The notes beneath the pieces were generated by a model. The model searched no databases. It was not told where the DNA came from and saw only the letters and a program-made list of their open reading frames with translations. Shown here one piece after another: positions 52,631 to 60,401 of a stretch of DNA of 64,000 nt (positions are counted from its first letter, which is position 1; each line of letters opens with the position of its first letter). The stretch is taken from contig NZ_JAUNRW010000001.1 in NCBI RefSeq assembly GCF_030535495.1, forward strand, positions 17,662 to 81,661, read 5' to 3'. Source of the DNA: Corynebacterium sp. Lineage in GTDB: Bacteria > Actinomycetota > Actinomycetes > Mycobacteriales > Mycobacteriaceae. The position numbers and the translations under genes are program-made.

Positions 52631-54052
52631 ATGACGAACACTCCTTTCCGTCCTGAGGGCGGCCGCCACCACGTGGTCATCATCGGCTCCGGCTTCGGTG
52701 GCCTGTTTGCGGCTCAGGACCTGAAGAACGCAGACGTCGACATCACCATCATCGACCGCACGAACCACCACCTCTTCCAGCCGCTTCTCTACCAGGTGGC
52801 CACCGGCATCCTGTCCTCCGGTGAGATCGCCCCGTCCACCCGTCAGGTACTCAAGGGCCAGCGCAACGCCAACGTGGTCAAGGGCGAGGTGACCAACGTC
52901 GATCTGGACAAGCAGATCGTCACCACCTCTCTCGGTGCCTACACCCGCGAGTTCCAGTACGACTCGCTCATCGTCGCCGCCGGCGCCTCGCAGTCCTACT
53001 TCGGCAACGATCACTTCGCAGAGTTCGCTCCGGGCATGAAGACCATCGATGACGCCCTGGAGATCCGCGCCCGCGTCGTCGGTGCCTTCGAGCGCGCCGA
53101 GCTGGCCAAGGACCCGGCACAGCGTGAGCGCCTGCTGACCTTCGTCATCGTCGGCGCCGGCCCGACCGGCGTCGAGCTGGCGGGTCAGCTCGCCGAGCTC
53201 GCCCACCGCACCCTGGTCGGCGAGTACTCCAACTTCTCCACCTCGGCCGCCCGGATCCTGCTTCTCGACGGCGCACCCCAGGTCCTCCCGCCCTTCGGCA
53301 AGCGTCTGGGCCGCACCGCCCAGCGCCAGCTGGAGAAGCTCGGCGTCACCGTCAAGCTCAACGCCATGGTCACCAACGTCGACGAGAAGACCGTCACCTA
53401 CAAGTCCACCACGGACGGCGCCGAGACCACCATCGAGGCCTTCACCAAGATCTGGTCCGCCGGTGTGGCCGCCTCCCCGCTGGGCGCCCTCGTCGCCGAG
53501 CAGGCCGGAGTCGAGCTGGACCGCGCCGGTCGCGTCATGGTCAACGACGATCTCACCGTCGGTGAGCACCGCAACGTCTTCGTCGTCGGCGACATGGCCA
53601 ACTACAAGAATCTCCCCGGCGTGGCCCAGGTGGCCATCCAGGGTGGTCAGTACGCCGCCGAGCAGATCGCCGACGAGATCTCCGGTCGCACCGCCGCGGA
53701 CCAGCGCCCGGCCTTCGAGTACTTCGACAAGGGCTCCATGGCCATCGTCTCCCGCTTCAACGCCGTGGTGAAGATGGGCAAGGTCGAGGTCACCGGCTTC
53801 ATCGGCTGGCTGCTGTGGCTGGCGGTCCACGTCCTCTTCCTCGTGGGCTTCCGCAACCGTTTCGTCTCCATGATCAACTGGGGCGTCAACGCGCTCTCGC
53901 GCACCCGTTACAACCTGGCGACCACCCGCCAGCAGCTGCACTCGCGTACCGCGCTGATGAAGCTGCAGGCCATCACCTCCGAGATCGAGGGCGACACCCC
54001 GATCGAGCTGCGTGACACCACCAAGTTCACCGGTAAGAAGCAGCTGCGTTAA
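52631..54052 (+). CDS. ndh: Type II NADH dehydrogenase
   Basis: A 473-residue single-subunit, non-proton-pumping NADH:quinone oxidoreductase, the main NADH oxidase of corynebacteria. Two Rossmann motifs: VVIIGSGFGGLFAAQDL for FAD and FVIVGAGPTGVELAGQLAEL for NADH. GEHRNVFVVGDMANYKNL is the FAD-ribityl block. A hydrophobic C-terminal stretch (FIGWLLWLAVHVLFLVGF) anchors it to the membrane. Followed by a strong terminator and then the PFL operon. Confidence 0.96.
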   Translation: MTNTPFRPEGGRHHVVIIGSGFGGLFAAQDLKNADVDITIIDRTNHHLFQPLLYQVATGILSSGEIAPSTRQVLKGQRNANVVKGEVTNVDLDKQIVTTSLGAYTREFQYDSLIVAAGASQSYFGNDHFAEFAPGMKTIDDALEIRARVVGAFERAELAKDPAQRERLLTFVIVGAGPTGVELAGQLAELAHRTLVGEYSNFSTSAARILLLDGAPQVLPPFGKRLGRTAQRQLEKLGVTVKLNAMVTNVDEKTVTYKSTTDGAETTIEAFTKIWSAGVAASPLGALVAEQAGVELDRAGRVMVNDDLTVGEHRNVFVVGDMANYKNLPGVAQVAIQGGQYAAEQIADEISGRTAADQRPAFEYFDKGSMAIVSRFNAVVKMGKVEVTGFIGWLLWLAVHVLFLVGFRNRFVSMINWGVNALSRTRYNLATTRQQLHSRTALMKLQAITSEIEGDTPIELRDTTKFTGKKQLR

Positions 54053-54072
54053 GGCCTCTTTTCCACCACGTC

Positions 54073-54098
54073 AAGCCCGGGCATACGCCCGGGCTTTT
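54073..54098 (+). terminator. Rho-independent terminator of ndh
   Basis: Perfect 10-bp stem AAGCCCGGGC/GCCCGGGCTT with loop ATAC, followed by TTTTCG. Separates ndh from the PFL operon. Confidence 0.92.
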
Positions 54099-54101
54099 CG
54101 C

Positions 54102-54132
54102 TTGGGCTGTGGCGGGCCGCAGGCGCTATACT
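54102..54132 (+). promoter_or_regulatory. pflB operon promoter
   Basis: TATACT (54127-54132) is a perfect -10 box with TTGGGC (54102-54107) 19 bp upstream. A second possible set, TTGACA (54142-54147) and TATTCT (54163-54168), has 15-bp spacing. The leader is 35-70 nt. The AT-rich leader stands out from flanking DNA. No FNR-like TTGAT-N4-ATCAA site is visible. Confidence 0.6.
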
Positions 54133-54201
54133 GGTATGCGGTTGACATTATTTCGTATCACCTATTCTTCCCACCCATCGAAGACTCGAGAGGTTGATTT
54201 C

Positions 54202-56289
54202 GTGACCACCGTTATCCCACCTGTAACCCAGGCCTGGGAAGGTTTTGCTGAGGGGGCGTGGACCGACACCATCGATGTCCGCGATTTCATCCAGCACAAC
54301 TTCACGCCCTACACCGGCGACGCCACCTTCCTGGCGGGCCCCAGCGACAAGACCCTGCGTACCTGGCAGCACCTGGAGGACAACTACCTGTCCGTCGAGC
54401 GTGAGCGTCGGGTGTTCGACATCGACACCGACACCCCGGCCGACATCGACGCCTTCGCTCCCGGTTACATCTCCGACGACGATGACATCGTCGTCGGCCT
54501 GCAGACCGAGACCCCGCTCAAGCGCGCCATGATGCCCTACGGCGGCTGGCGCATGGTGGAGACCGCGATCCGCGAGGCCGGCAAGGAGCCGAACCAGCAG
54601 GTCAAGGACATCTTCACCCGCTACCGCAAGACGCACAACGATGCCGTCTTCGACATCTACACCCCGCGCATCCGCGCGGCCCGCTCCTCCCACATCATCA
54701 CCGGTCTGCCCGACGCCTACGGCCGTGGCCGCATCATCGGCGACTACCGCCGGGTGGCCCTCTACGGCGTCGACAAGCTCATCGCCGACAAGGAGGCCGC
54801 CAAGCATGCCGTGCATGACGCCGGGTTCTCCGAGCACTGGGCGCGCTACCGCGAGGAGCACGCCGAGCAGATCAAGGCGCTGAAGAAGCTCAAGACCATG
54901 GCCGCCTCCTACGGCTTTGACATCTCCGGGCCGGCCACCACCGCGCAGGAGGCGGTGCAGTGGACCTACTTCGGCTACCTCGGAGCGGTGAAGTCCCAGG
55001 ACGGTGCCGCCATGTCCATCGGTCGCCTCTCCAGCTTCTTCGACATCTACTTCGAGCGTGATCTCGCCGCCGGTATCATCACCGAGGATGACGCCCAGGA
55101 GATCATCGACGCCCTGGTGATCAAGCTGCGCATCGTGCGCTTCCTGCGCACCATCGACTACGACCAGATCTTCTCCGGCGACCCCTACTGGGCCACCTGG
55201 TCGGATGCCGGCTTCATGGAGGACGGCCGCCCGCAGGTGACCAAGACCTCCTTCCGCCTGCTGCAGACCCTGCGCAACCTGGGCCCGGCCCCGGAGCCGA
55301 ACATCACCATCTTCTGGGATGACGCACTGCCGGAGGGCTACAAGGAGTTCTGCGCCGCCATCTCCATCGAGACCTCCTCCCTGCAGTACGAGTCGGACAA
55401 GCAGATCCGTGACCGCTGGGGCGATGACTCCGCCATCGCCTGCTGCGTGTCCCCGATGCAGGTGGGCAAGCAGATGCAGTTCTTCGGCGCCCGCGTCAAC
55501 GCCGCGAAGTCCCTGCTCTACGCCATCAACGGCGGCCGCGACGAGGTCAGCGGCAAGCAGATCGTCGAGGGCTACGCGCCCATCGACGGTGACGGACCCC
55601 TCGATTTCGACGAGGTGTGGAACAAGTACGAGGACATGCTCGACTGGGTCATCGGCACCTACGTCGAGGCCCTCAACATCATCCACTGGTCCCACGACAA
55701 GTACGCCTACGAGGCCATCGAGATGGCGCTGCACGACTCGGACATCATCCGCACCATGGGCTGCGGCATCGCCGGCCTGTCGATCGTCGCCGACTCCCTG
55801 TCCGCCATCAAGCACGCCGAGGTCTACCCGATCCGCGATGAGTCGGGCCTGGTCGTCGACTACCGCACCGAGGGCGAGTTCCCCTTCTACGGCAACGATG
55901 ATGACCGCGCCGACGACATCGCCGCCACGATCGTCCACACCGTCATGGCGAAGATCAAGGAGATCCCGCTCTACCGCGACGCGATCCCCACCCAGTCCGT
56001 GCTCACCATCACCTCGAACGTCGTCTACGGCAAGGCCACGGGCAACTTCCCCTCCGGCCACCGCGCGGGCACGCCCTTCGCACCGGGTGCCAACCCGGAA
56101 AACGGCGCCGACAACCACGGCATGGTCGCCTCCATGCTTTCGGTGGGCAAGCTGGACTACAACGATGCCCTCGACGGCATCTCCCTGACCAACACCATCA
56201 CCCCTTCCGGGCTCGGCCGCACCAAGGACGAGCAGGTCACCAACCTCGTCGGTATCCTCGACGCCGGATTCATCATGGACGAGAACTAG
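54202..56289 (+). CDS. pflB: Pyruvate formate-lyase core subunit lacking glycyl-radical domain
   Basis: A 695-residue formate C-acetyltransferase converting pyruvate and CoA to acetyl-CoA and formate. Catalytic Cys414-Cys415 (AIACCVSPMQVGKQMQFFG) match E. coli Cys418/419. The protein ends NLVGILDAGFIMDEN, exactly where full-length PFL (about 760 aa) enters the linker to the glycyl-radical domain RVSGYAV. That domain is encoded by the next gene. GTG 54202 has GAGAGG eight bases upstream. The next gene is in the same reading frame, 12 bases after the TAG. By itself this subunit should be inactive; the split enzyme is inferred. Confidence 0.94.
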   Translation: MTTVIPPVTQAWEGFAEGAWTDTIDVRDFIQHNFTPYTGDATFLAGPSDKTLRTWQHLEDNYLSVERERRVFDIDTDTPADIDAFAPGYISDDDDIVVGLQTETPLKRAMMPYGGWRMVETAIREAGKEPNQQVKDIFTRYRKTHNDAVFDIYTPRIRAARSSHIITGLPDAYGRGRIIGDYRRVALYGVDKLIADKEAAKHAVHDAGFSEHWARYREEHAEQIKALKKLKTMAASYGFDISGPATTAQEAVQWTYFGYLGAVKSQDGAAMSIGRLSSFFDIYFERDLAAGIITEDDAQEIIDALVIKLRIVRFLRTIDYDQIFSGDPYWATWSDAGFMEDGRPQVTKTSFRLLQTLRNLGPAPEPNITIFWDDALPEGYKEFCAAISIETSSLQYESDKQIRDRWGDDSAIACCVSPMQVGKQMQFFGARVNAAKSLLYAINGGRDEVSGKQIVEGYAPIDGDGPLDFDEVWNKYEDMLDWVIGTYVEALNIIHWSHDKYAYEAIEMALHDSDIIRTMGCGIAGLSIVADSLSAIKHAEVYPIRDESGLVVDYRTEGEFPFYGNDDDRADDIAATIVHTVMAKIKEIPLYRDAIPTQSVLTITSNVVYGKATGNFPSGHRAGTPFAPGANPENGADNHGMVASMLSVGKLDYNDALDGISLTNTITPSGLGRTKDEQVTNLVGILDAGFIMDEN

Positions 56290-56301
56290 GAGAACCCTGA
56301 T

Positions 56302-56553
56302 ATGTCCACCAAGACCTTCGACGAGCGCATGGCCGACATGAAGGCCGCCCGCGAGACCAACAACATGGAGTCCGGCCTCTACCACGCCAACATCAACGTC
56401 CTCGACCAGTCCACGCTCGAGGATGCGATGAACAACCCGGAGAACTACCCCAACCTCACGGTGCGTGTCTCCGGCTACGCGGTGAACTTCGTCAAGCTGA
56501 CCGAGGAACAGCAGCGCGACGTCATCTCCCGCACCTTCCATCACGGTGCCTAA
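56302..56553 (+). CDS. grcA: Stand-alone glycyl-radical subunit (GrcA/YfiD-like)
   Basis: An 83-residue protein equal to the C-terminal domain of [38 protein letters not shown] matches E. coli PflB around Gly734; Gly58 here would carry the radical. Its first 33 residues ([30 protein letters not shown]...) are a helical extension unlike the PFL linker but like free-standing YfiD. AGGAGA, overlapping the pflB stop, lies eight bases before the ATG. In E. coli YfiD is a spare part for damaged PFL; here the core enzyme has no domain of its own. Eight-base overlap with pflA. Confidence 0.94.
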   Translation: MSTKTFDERMADMKAARETNNMESGLYHANINVLDQSTLEDAMNNPENYPNLTVRVSGYAVNFVKLTEEQQRDVISRTFHHGA

Positions 56554-57409
56554 GGACGGCGTCACCGGCGTCGTCCACCTCACCCCCGAGGAGGGCGAGC
56601 GACTCCGCGGGGTCGCCGCCGGCCTCGGGGGTACGGCTGAGGATCTCACCCGCCCCGAGCTTCTCGACGCCCGCGTCACCGGCGACGTCGCCCTCGTCCA
56701 CTCCTGGGAGATGGTCACCGCCGTGGACGGTCCCGGCACCCGCATGACCCTGTTCCTCACGGGCTGTCCCCTGCGCTGCCAGTACTGCCACAACCCGGAC
56801 ACGATGGAGATGCGCACCGGCACCCTCGAGCGCGTCGAGGACGTGGTCAAGCGCATCACGCGCTACAAGCGCGTCTTCAAGGCCACTGGCGGCGGCCTGA
56901 CGATCTCCGGTGGGGAGCCGCTCTTCCAGCTCGCGTTCACCCGCCGGGTGCTGGCCGAGGTGCATGGCGCCGGCATCCACACCGCGATCGACACCTCCGG
57001 TTTCCTCGGTGCCCGCCTCAGTGACGAGGATCTGGAGAACATCGACCTGGTGCTTCTCGACGTCAAGTCCGGCAACGAGGCCACCTACCGCGAGGTCACC
57101 GGTCAACCGCTGCAGCCCACGCTCGACTTCGGGGCGCGCCTGGCGTCGCTGAACAAGCCGGTGTGGGTGCGTTTCGTCCTGGTTCCGGGGCTCACGGATG
57201 ACCCGGAGAACGTCGCCCAGGTCGCCGACATCGTCGCCGGCTGGCCCAACGTACAGCGCGTGGAGGTGCTCCCCTTCCACAACATGGGCGCGGACAAGTG
57301 GCAGGACCTGGGTATCCGCTACAACCTGGAGAACACCAAGCCACCGACCGCGGCCTCCCTGCAGGCCACCCGGCGGGCCTTCCGCGACCGCGGCATCGAC
57401 ACCTACTGA
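56546..57409 (+). CDS. pflA: Pyruvate formate-lyase activating enzyme
   Basis: A 287-residue radical-SAM activase that abstracts a hydrogen from the PFL glycine. The cluster motif is Cys74-x3-Cys78-x2-Cys81 ([14 protein letters not shown]), with ISGGEPLFQ (SAM site) and LLDVKSGNE later. [14 protein letters not shown] is the usual PflA start; about 45 extra N-terminal residues precede it. GTG 56546 overlaps the glycyl-radical gene by eight bases, so the three genes form one translationally linked operon. The TPP riboswitch begins about 20 bp after its stop. Confidence 0.94.
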   Translation: MPKDGVTGVVHLTPEEGERLRGVAAGLGGTAEDLTRPELLDARVTGDVALVHSWEMVTAVDGPGTRMTLFLTGCPLRCQYCHNPDTMEMRTGTLERVEDVVKRITRYKRVFKATGGGLTISGGEPLFQLAFTRRVLAEVHGAGIHTAIDTSGFLGARLSDEDLENIDLVLLDVKSGNEATYREVTGQPLQPTLDFGARLASLNKPVWVRFVLVPGLTDDPENVAQVADIVAGWPNVQRVEVLPFHNMGADKWQDLGIRYNLENTKPPTAASLQATRRAFRDRGIDTY

Positions 57410-57429
57410 GTTCTGCTACTCTCTCTCAC

Positions 57430-57507
57430 AACGACATGGGGTGCGCGGAGTACGCGCTGAGATCACACCCACCGAACCTGCTCTAGTTCGCACTAGCGAA
57501 GGGATTG
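57430..57507 (+). ncRNA. TPP riboswitch (THI element)
   Basis: Conserved blocks are in order: GGGGTGC, CGCTGAGA (pyrimidine-sensing helix), ACACCC, GAACCTG (pyrophosphate helix) and GCGAAGGG at the 3' end. AAGGG is also the Shine-Dalgarno of thiM, whose TTG lies seven bases further, so ligand binding should block translation initiation. It controls thiM-thiD/tenA. Confidence 0.9.
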
Positions 57508-57509
57508 TC

Positions 57510-58301
57510 TTGAGTTTTCTGCACCTGCGTGATCAGATGCGCGACACTGCACCCCTTGTCCAGTGCCTGACGAATTCCGTGGCCATGCCCCTGAGCGCCA
57601 ATGTGCTGCTCGCGGCAGGCGCGTCCCCCGCGATGATCGACACCCCGGAGGAGTCCGCGGACTTCGCGGCCGTCGCCTCGGGTGTCCTGATCAATGTGGG
57701 AACGCCCAGCGCCGAGCGCTACGCCGGCATGGAAGCGGCCGTCCGCGGTGCCACCATTGCTGGCACCCCGTGGGTCCTCGACCCGGTCGGGGCCGGCGCG
57801 CTGCCGCACCGCACACGCTTCGTCGAGAAGCTTCTCGACGCCTCCCCCACCGCCCTGCGCGGCAACGCCTCCGAGATCTCCGCGCTGGGCGGCGGCGGAA
57901 AGGGCGGCCGCGGCGTGGACTCCGCCGACACCGTCGAGCAGGCCCTGCCTGCCGCGCAGGTACTCGCCCAGCGAACCGGCGGTGTGGTGGCGGTGTCCGG
58001 GCCTGAGGACCTCATCGTCTCCTCGCAGCGCGTCACCCGGCTGAACTCCGGCGATCCGCTACTCACGCTGGTCAGCGGCTCCGGGTGCTCCCTCGGGGCG
58101 TTGTGCGCGGCCTACCTGGGGCTGGACGGCGATGCCCATGACGCGGTCCTGGCCGCGCATGCCCATGCCGGAGCCGCCGCCCAGATCGCGGCGCGCACCG
58201 CCGCCGGACCGGGCAGCTTCGCCACCGCCTGGCTCGATGCCCTGCATCATGTCACCTCCGCAGAGATCGCGGAGCTCGTCTCCTGGAAGGACCACTCATG
58301 A
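57510..58301 (+). CDS. thiM: Hydroxyethylthiazole kinase
   Basis: A 263-residue kinase salvaging the thiazole moiety of thiamine. Motifs: [28 protein letters not shown] at the start, [26 protein letters not shown], and the anion-hole/ATP region [12 protein letters not shown] start seven bases after the riboswitch-embedded AAGGG. The 3' end overlaps thiD by four bases (ATGA). A palindromic pair of the dispersed 11-mer lies at 57822-57839. Confidence 0.95.
   Translation: MSFLHLRDQMRDTAPLVQCLTNSVAMPLSANVLLAAGASPAMIDTPEESADFAAVASGVLINVGTPSAERYAGMEAAVRGATIAGTPWVLDPVGAGALPHRTRFVEKLLDASPTALRGNASEISALGGGGKGGRGVDSADTVEQALPAAQVLAQRTGGVVAVSGPEDLIVSSQRVTRLNSGDPLLTLVSGSGCSLGALCAAYLGLDGDAHDAVLAAHAHAGAAAQIAARTAAGPGSFATAWLDALHHVTSAEIAELVSWKDHS
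57822..57839. repeat. Dispersed 11-mer GCTTMTCGACG, palindromic pair
   Basis: GTCGAGAAGCTTCTCGAC is two opposed copies of the repeat within thiM. Other copies (first base of 10-mer GCTTMTCGAC). Plus: 3383, 12037, 17553, 19060, 22896, 26249, 33878, 40215, 41851, 43706, 44114, 44790, 53260, 56659, 57052, 57830. Minus: 3482, 7366, 9397, 12559, 14935, 20631, 26727, 29549, 37518, 42904, 51880, 57822, 60258, 62279. All 30 are followed by G, and mostly by GNC. Near-misses: 3913, 31755, 32961, 38586, 41170. Confidence 0.85.
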
Positions 58302-59809
58302 CCCCCCGCATTCTCTCCATCGCCGGCACGGACCCCACCGGCGGCGCCGGCGTGCAGGCGGACCTCAAGTCGATCGCCGCAGCGGGGGGCTTCGGCATGG
58401 CGGTGGTCACCGCGCTGGTCGCCCAGAACACGCAGGGCGTGCGTTCCGTGCACACCCCGCCGATGTCCTTCCTCCGTGAGCAGCTCGACGCCGTCTTCGA
58501 CGACGTCACGGTCGACGCGGTGAAGATCGGCATGCTCGGGGACGTCGACACCGTCGCCGAGGTCACCCGCGCGCTCGAGGCCCATGAGGTCGACCACGTC
58601 ATCCTCGACCCGGTCATGGTGGCCAGCTCCGGTGACCGTCTGCTCAATGAGGACGCGGAGGCTGCCGTCCGCGAGCTGGTGCGCCGCGTCGACGTCATCA
58701 CCCCCAACCTCCGGGAGCTCGCGGTCCTCTGCGACACGACGATGGCCACCACCCTGGAGGAAGGCATCGCACAGGCCCGCGACCTGGCCGCGGACACCGG
58801 GACCACCGTCATCGTCAAGGGTGGGCACCTGCGCGGTCCGGAGGCCGACAACGCCGTGGTCACCCCCGAGGGCTTGGTCCACCACGTGCCCACCCGACGC
58901 ATCGACACCACCAACACCCACGGCACCGGCTGCTCCCTCTCCGCCGCCCTGGCCACCCGCATTGCCCGCGGTGACTCCGTCGACGAGGCCCTCGACTGGT
59001 CCACCCGCTGGCTGCACGAGGCGATCCTCCACGCCGCGGACCTGGAGGTCGGACAGGGCAACGGCCCCGTCGACCACTTCCACCGGGCCCGCCGCCTGGA
59101 GGCCGCCGCCGACACCACCCCGTGGGCCCCGCGCACGGATGTCCCCGCCCCGACCCCGCACCTGGCACCGGCCGGCCCGCACACCCAGGCGATGTGGGAG
59201 GCCACCGGCGAGGTGTGGAACGAGATCATGGAGCTGAGCTTCCTGCGCGAGCTCGCCGACGGAACCCTGCGTCACGCCGACTTCGCCTTCTATCTCGACC
59301 AGGACGCCCAGTACCTCAACCGCTACTCGCGTGCCCTGGCGCTGCTCTCGGCCACCGCTCCGGACCAGGAGGGCCAGACCTTCTGGGCGGAGGCCGCCCG
59401 CGAGGTGCTCGACGGTGAGGCGGAACTGCACCGCGAGTGGATGAGCGGCAATGACCTCACCGTCACCACCCCCTCCCCTGTCACCCTCGGCTACACCAAC
59501 TTCCTCGTCGCCTCCTGTGCGGTCGAGCCCTACGTGGTCGGGGCCGCGGCGGTGCTGCCGTGCTTCTGGCTCTACGCGGAGATCGGTATGGAGCTGGCCA
59601 GGTCCAACACCCCCGAGCATCCGTACCACGCCTGGCTGTCCACCTACGGCGGCGAGGACTTCAACGCCGGCGCCCGCCTGGCCATCGAACACACCGAGCG
59701 CGCGCTGGCCGCCGCCTCACCGCAGCAGCGTGAGCAGGCGATGACCGCCTACCTCCACGCCTGCGTATACGAGCGGGAATTTTTCGCTCAGGCCGACCGC
59801 GCCTGGTAG
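58298..59809 (+). CDS. thiD: Bifunctional ThiD kinase - TenA thiaminase II fusion
   Basis: A 503-residue fusion. Residues 1-265 are hydroxymethylpyrimidine (phosphate) kinase: [54 protein letters not shown]. Residues about 285-503 are Ten[21 protein letters not shown] and [17 protein letters not shown] with putative nucleophile Cys422. TenA hydrolyses aminopyrimidines from degraded thiamine, feeding ThiD. Both act downstream of the same riboswitch with ThiM. It overlaps thiM by four bases and the convergent methyltransferase gene by 22 bp. Confidence 0.95.
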   Translation: MTPRILSIAGTDPTGGAGVQADLKSIAAAGGFGMAVVTALVAQNTQGVRSVHTPPMSFLREQLDAVFDDVTVDAVKIGMLGDVDTVAEVTRALEAHEVDHVILDPVMVASSGDRLLNEDAEAAVRELVRRVDVITPNLRELAVLCDTTMATTLEEGIAQARDLAADTGTTVIVKGGHLRGPEADNAVVTPEGLVHHVPTRRIDTTNTHGTGCSLSAALATRIARGDSVDEALDWSTRWLHEAILHAADLEVGQGNGPVDHFHRARRLEAAADTTPWAPRTDVPAPTPHLAPAGPHTQAMWEATGEVWNEIMELSFLRELADGTLRHADFAFYLDQDAQYLNRYSRALALLSATAPDQEGQTFWAEAAREVLDGEAELHREWMSGNDLTVTTPSPVTLGYTNFLVASCAVEPYVVGAAAVLPCFWLYAEIGMELARSNTPEHPYHAWLSTYGGEDFNAGARLAIEHTERALAAASPQQREQAMTAYLHACVYEREFFAQADRAW

Positions 59810-60378
59810 AAGATCGCCACGAGGAAGTCCGAGTCCTCCTCGAAGGGCCGCAGGTCCCAGGTGGAGAAGACGTTCTCGGGCTCCAATCCGGCCGCGGTGG
59901 CCGTGGCCATGAAGTCGTCGAAACCCCAACCCCGTCCGGCGCCGAAGCCGGCGACGAAGCGTCCCCCCGGTACCAGGGCGGCGGCGATGGCCTCCAGGGC
60001 CTGCTGCCGCCCGCCCGGGTCGAGGAAGCCCATGACGTTGCCTGCGGAGACCACCAGGTCGAAGCCGCCGGGCAGCGGGTCCGCACACAGGTCGGCGACC
60101 TCGAACGCGGCCTCCGGATACATCTCGCGGGCGTGCCCGACGAGCACCGGGTCGATGTCCACGCCGACCACGTCATGACCCCGCTGCGCGAGGTAGCCGG
60201 CGATGCGCCCCTGCCCGCAGCCGGCGTCGAGGATGCGGGCGGCGCGGGGGACGAGGGCGTCGATAAGCCGGGCCTCGCCGTCGATGTCATCGCCGCGGTC
60301 GATCATCTCCTGCCAGCGGCGGGCATAGTTCTCCGAATGCTGCGGATTCTCCGAGGTCATATCTTTCCAGGTGGGCAT
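59788..60378 (-). CDS. Class I SAM-dependent methyltransferase
   Basis: A 196-residue methyltransferase. Motif I ILDAGCGQGRIAGYLAQRG, the acidic loop VVGVDIDPVLVGHARE, motif IV FDLVVSAGNVMGFLDP, and PGGRFVAGFGAGRGW are all clear. Substrate unknown. ATG 60378 lies six bases from a perfect TATACT -10 box (60385-60390, minus strand), predicting a leaderless mRNA. Its 3' end overlaps thiD/tenA by 22 bp. Confidence 0.9.
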   Translation of the reverse strand: MPTWKDMTSENPQHSENYARRWQEMIDRGDDIDGEARLIDALVPRAARILDAGCGQGRIAGYLAQRGHDVVGVDIDPVLVGHAREMYPEAAFEVADLCADPLPGGFDLVVSAGNVMGFLDPGGRQQALEAIAAALVPGGRFVAGFGAGRGWGFDDFMATATAAGLEPENVFSTWDLRPFEEDSDFLVAIFYQARSA

Positions 60379-60401
60379 GAGGCCAGTATAGGATCGTCTG
60401 C
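60379..60401. promoter_or_regulatory. 23-bp divergent promoter with overlapping -10 boxes
   Basis: Minus-strand TATACT (60385-60390) and plus-strand TAGGAT (60389-60394) share two base pairs. They lie six and seven bases from their respective start codons. Only one polymerase can open this site at a time, so the two genes are expected to be mutually exclusive at initiation. Confidence 0.65.

Noticed and set aside
56287-56301. Split pflB as a sequencing or assembly error
   Set aside because: The second gene has its own Shine-Dalgarno and a YfiD-like N-terminal extension longer than the normal PFL linker, so a single base error would not restore a standard PFL. It cannot be excluded fully without reads.
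54148-56859. A 903-codon open frame opposite the pfl operon
   Set aside because: High-GC codon bias opens the antisense frame; it lacks recognisable domains and start signals, while the plus strand encodes clear PFL proteins.
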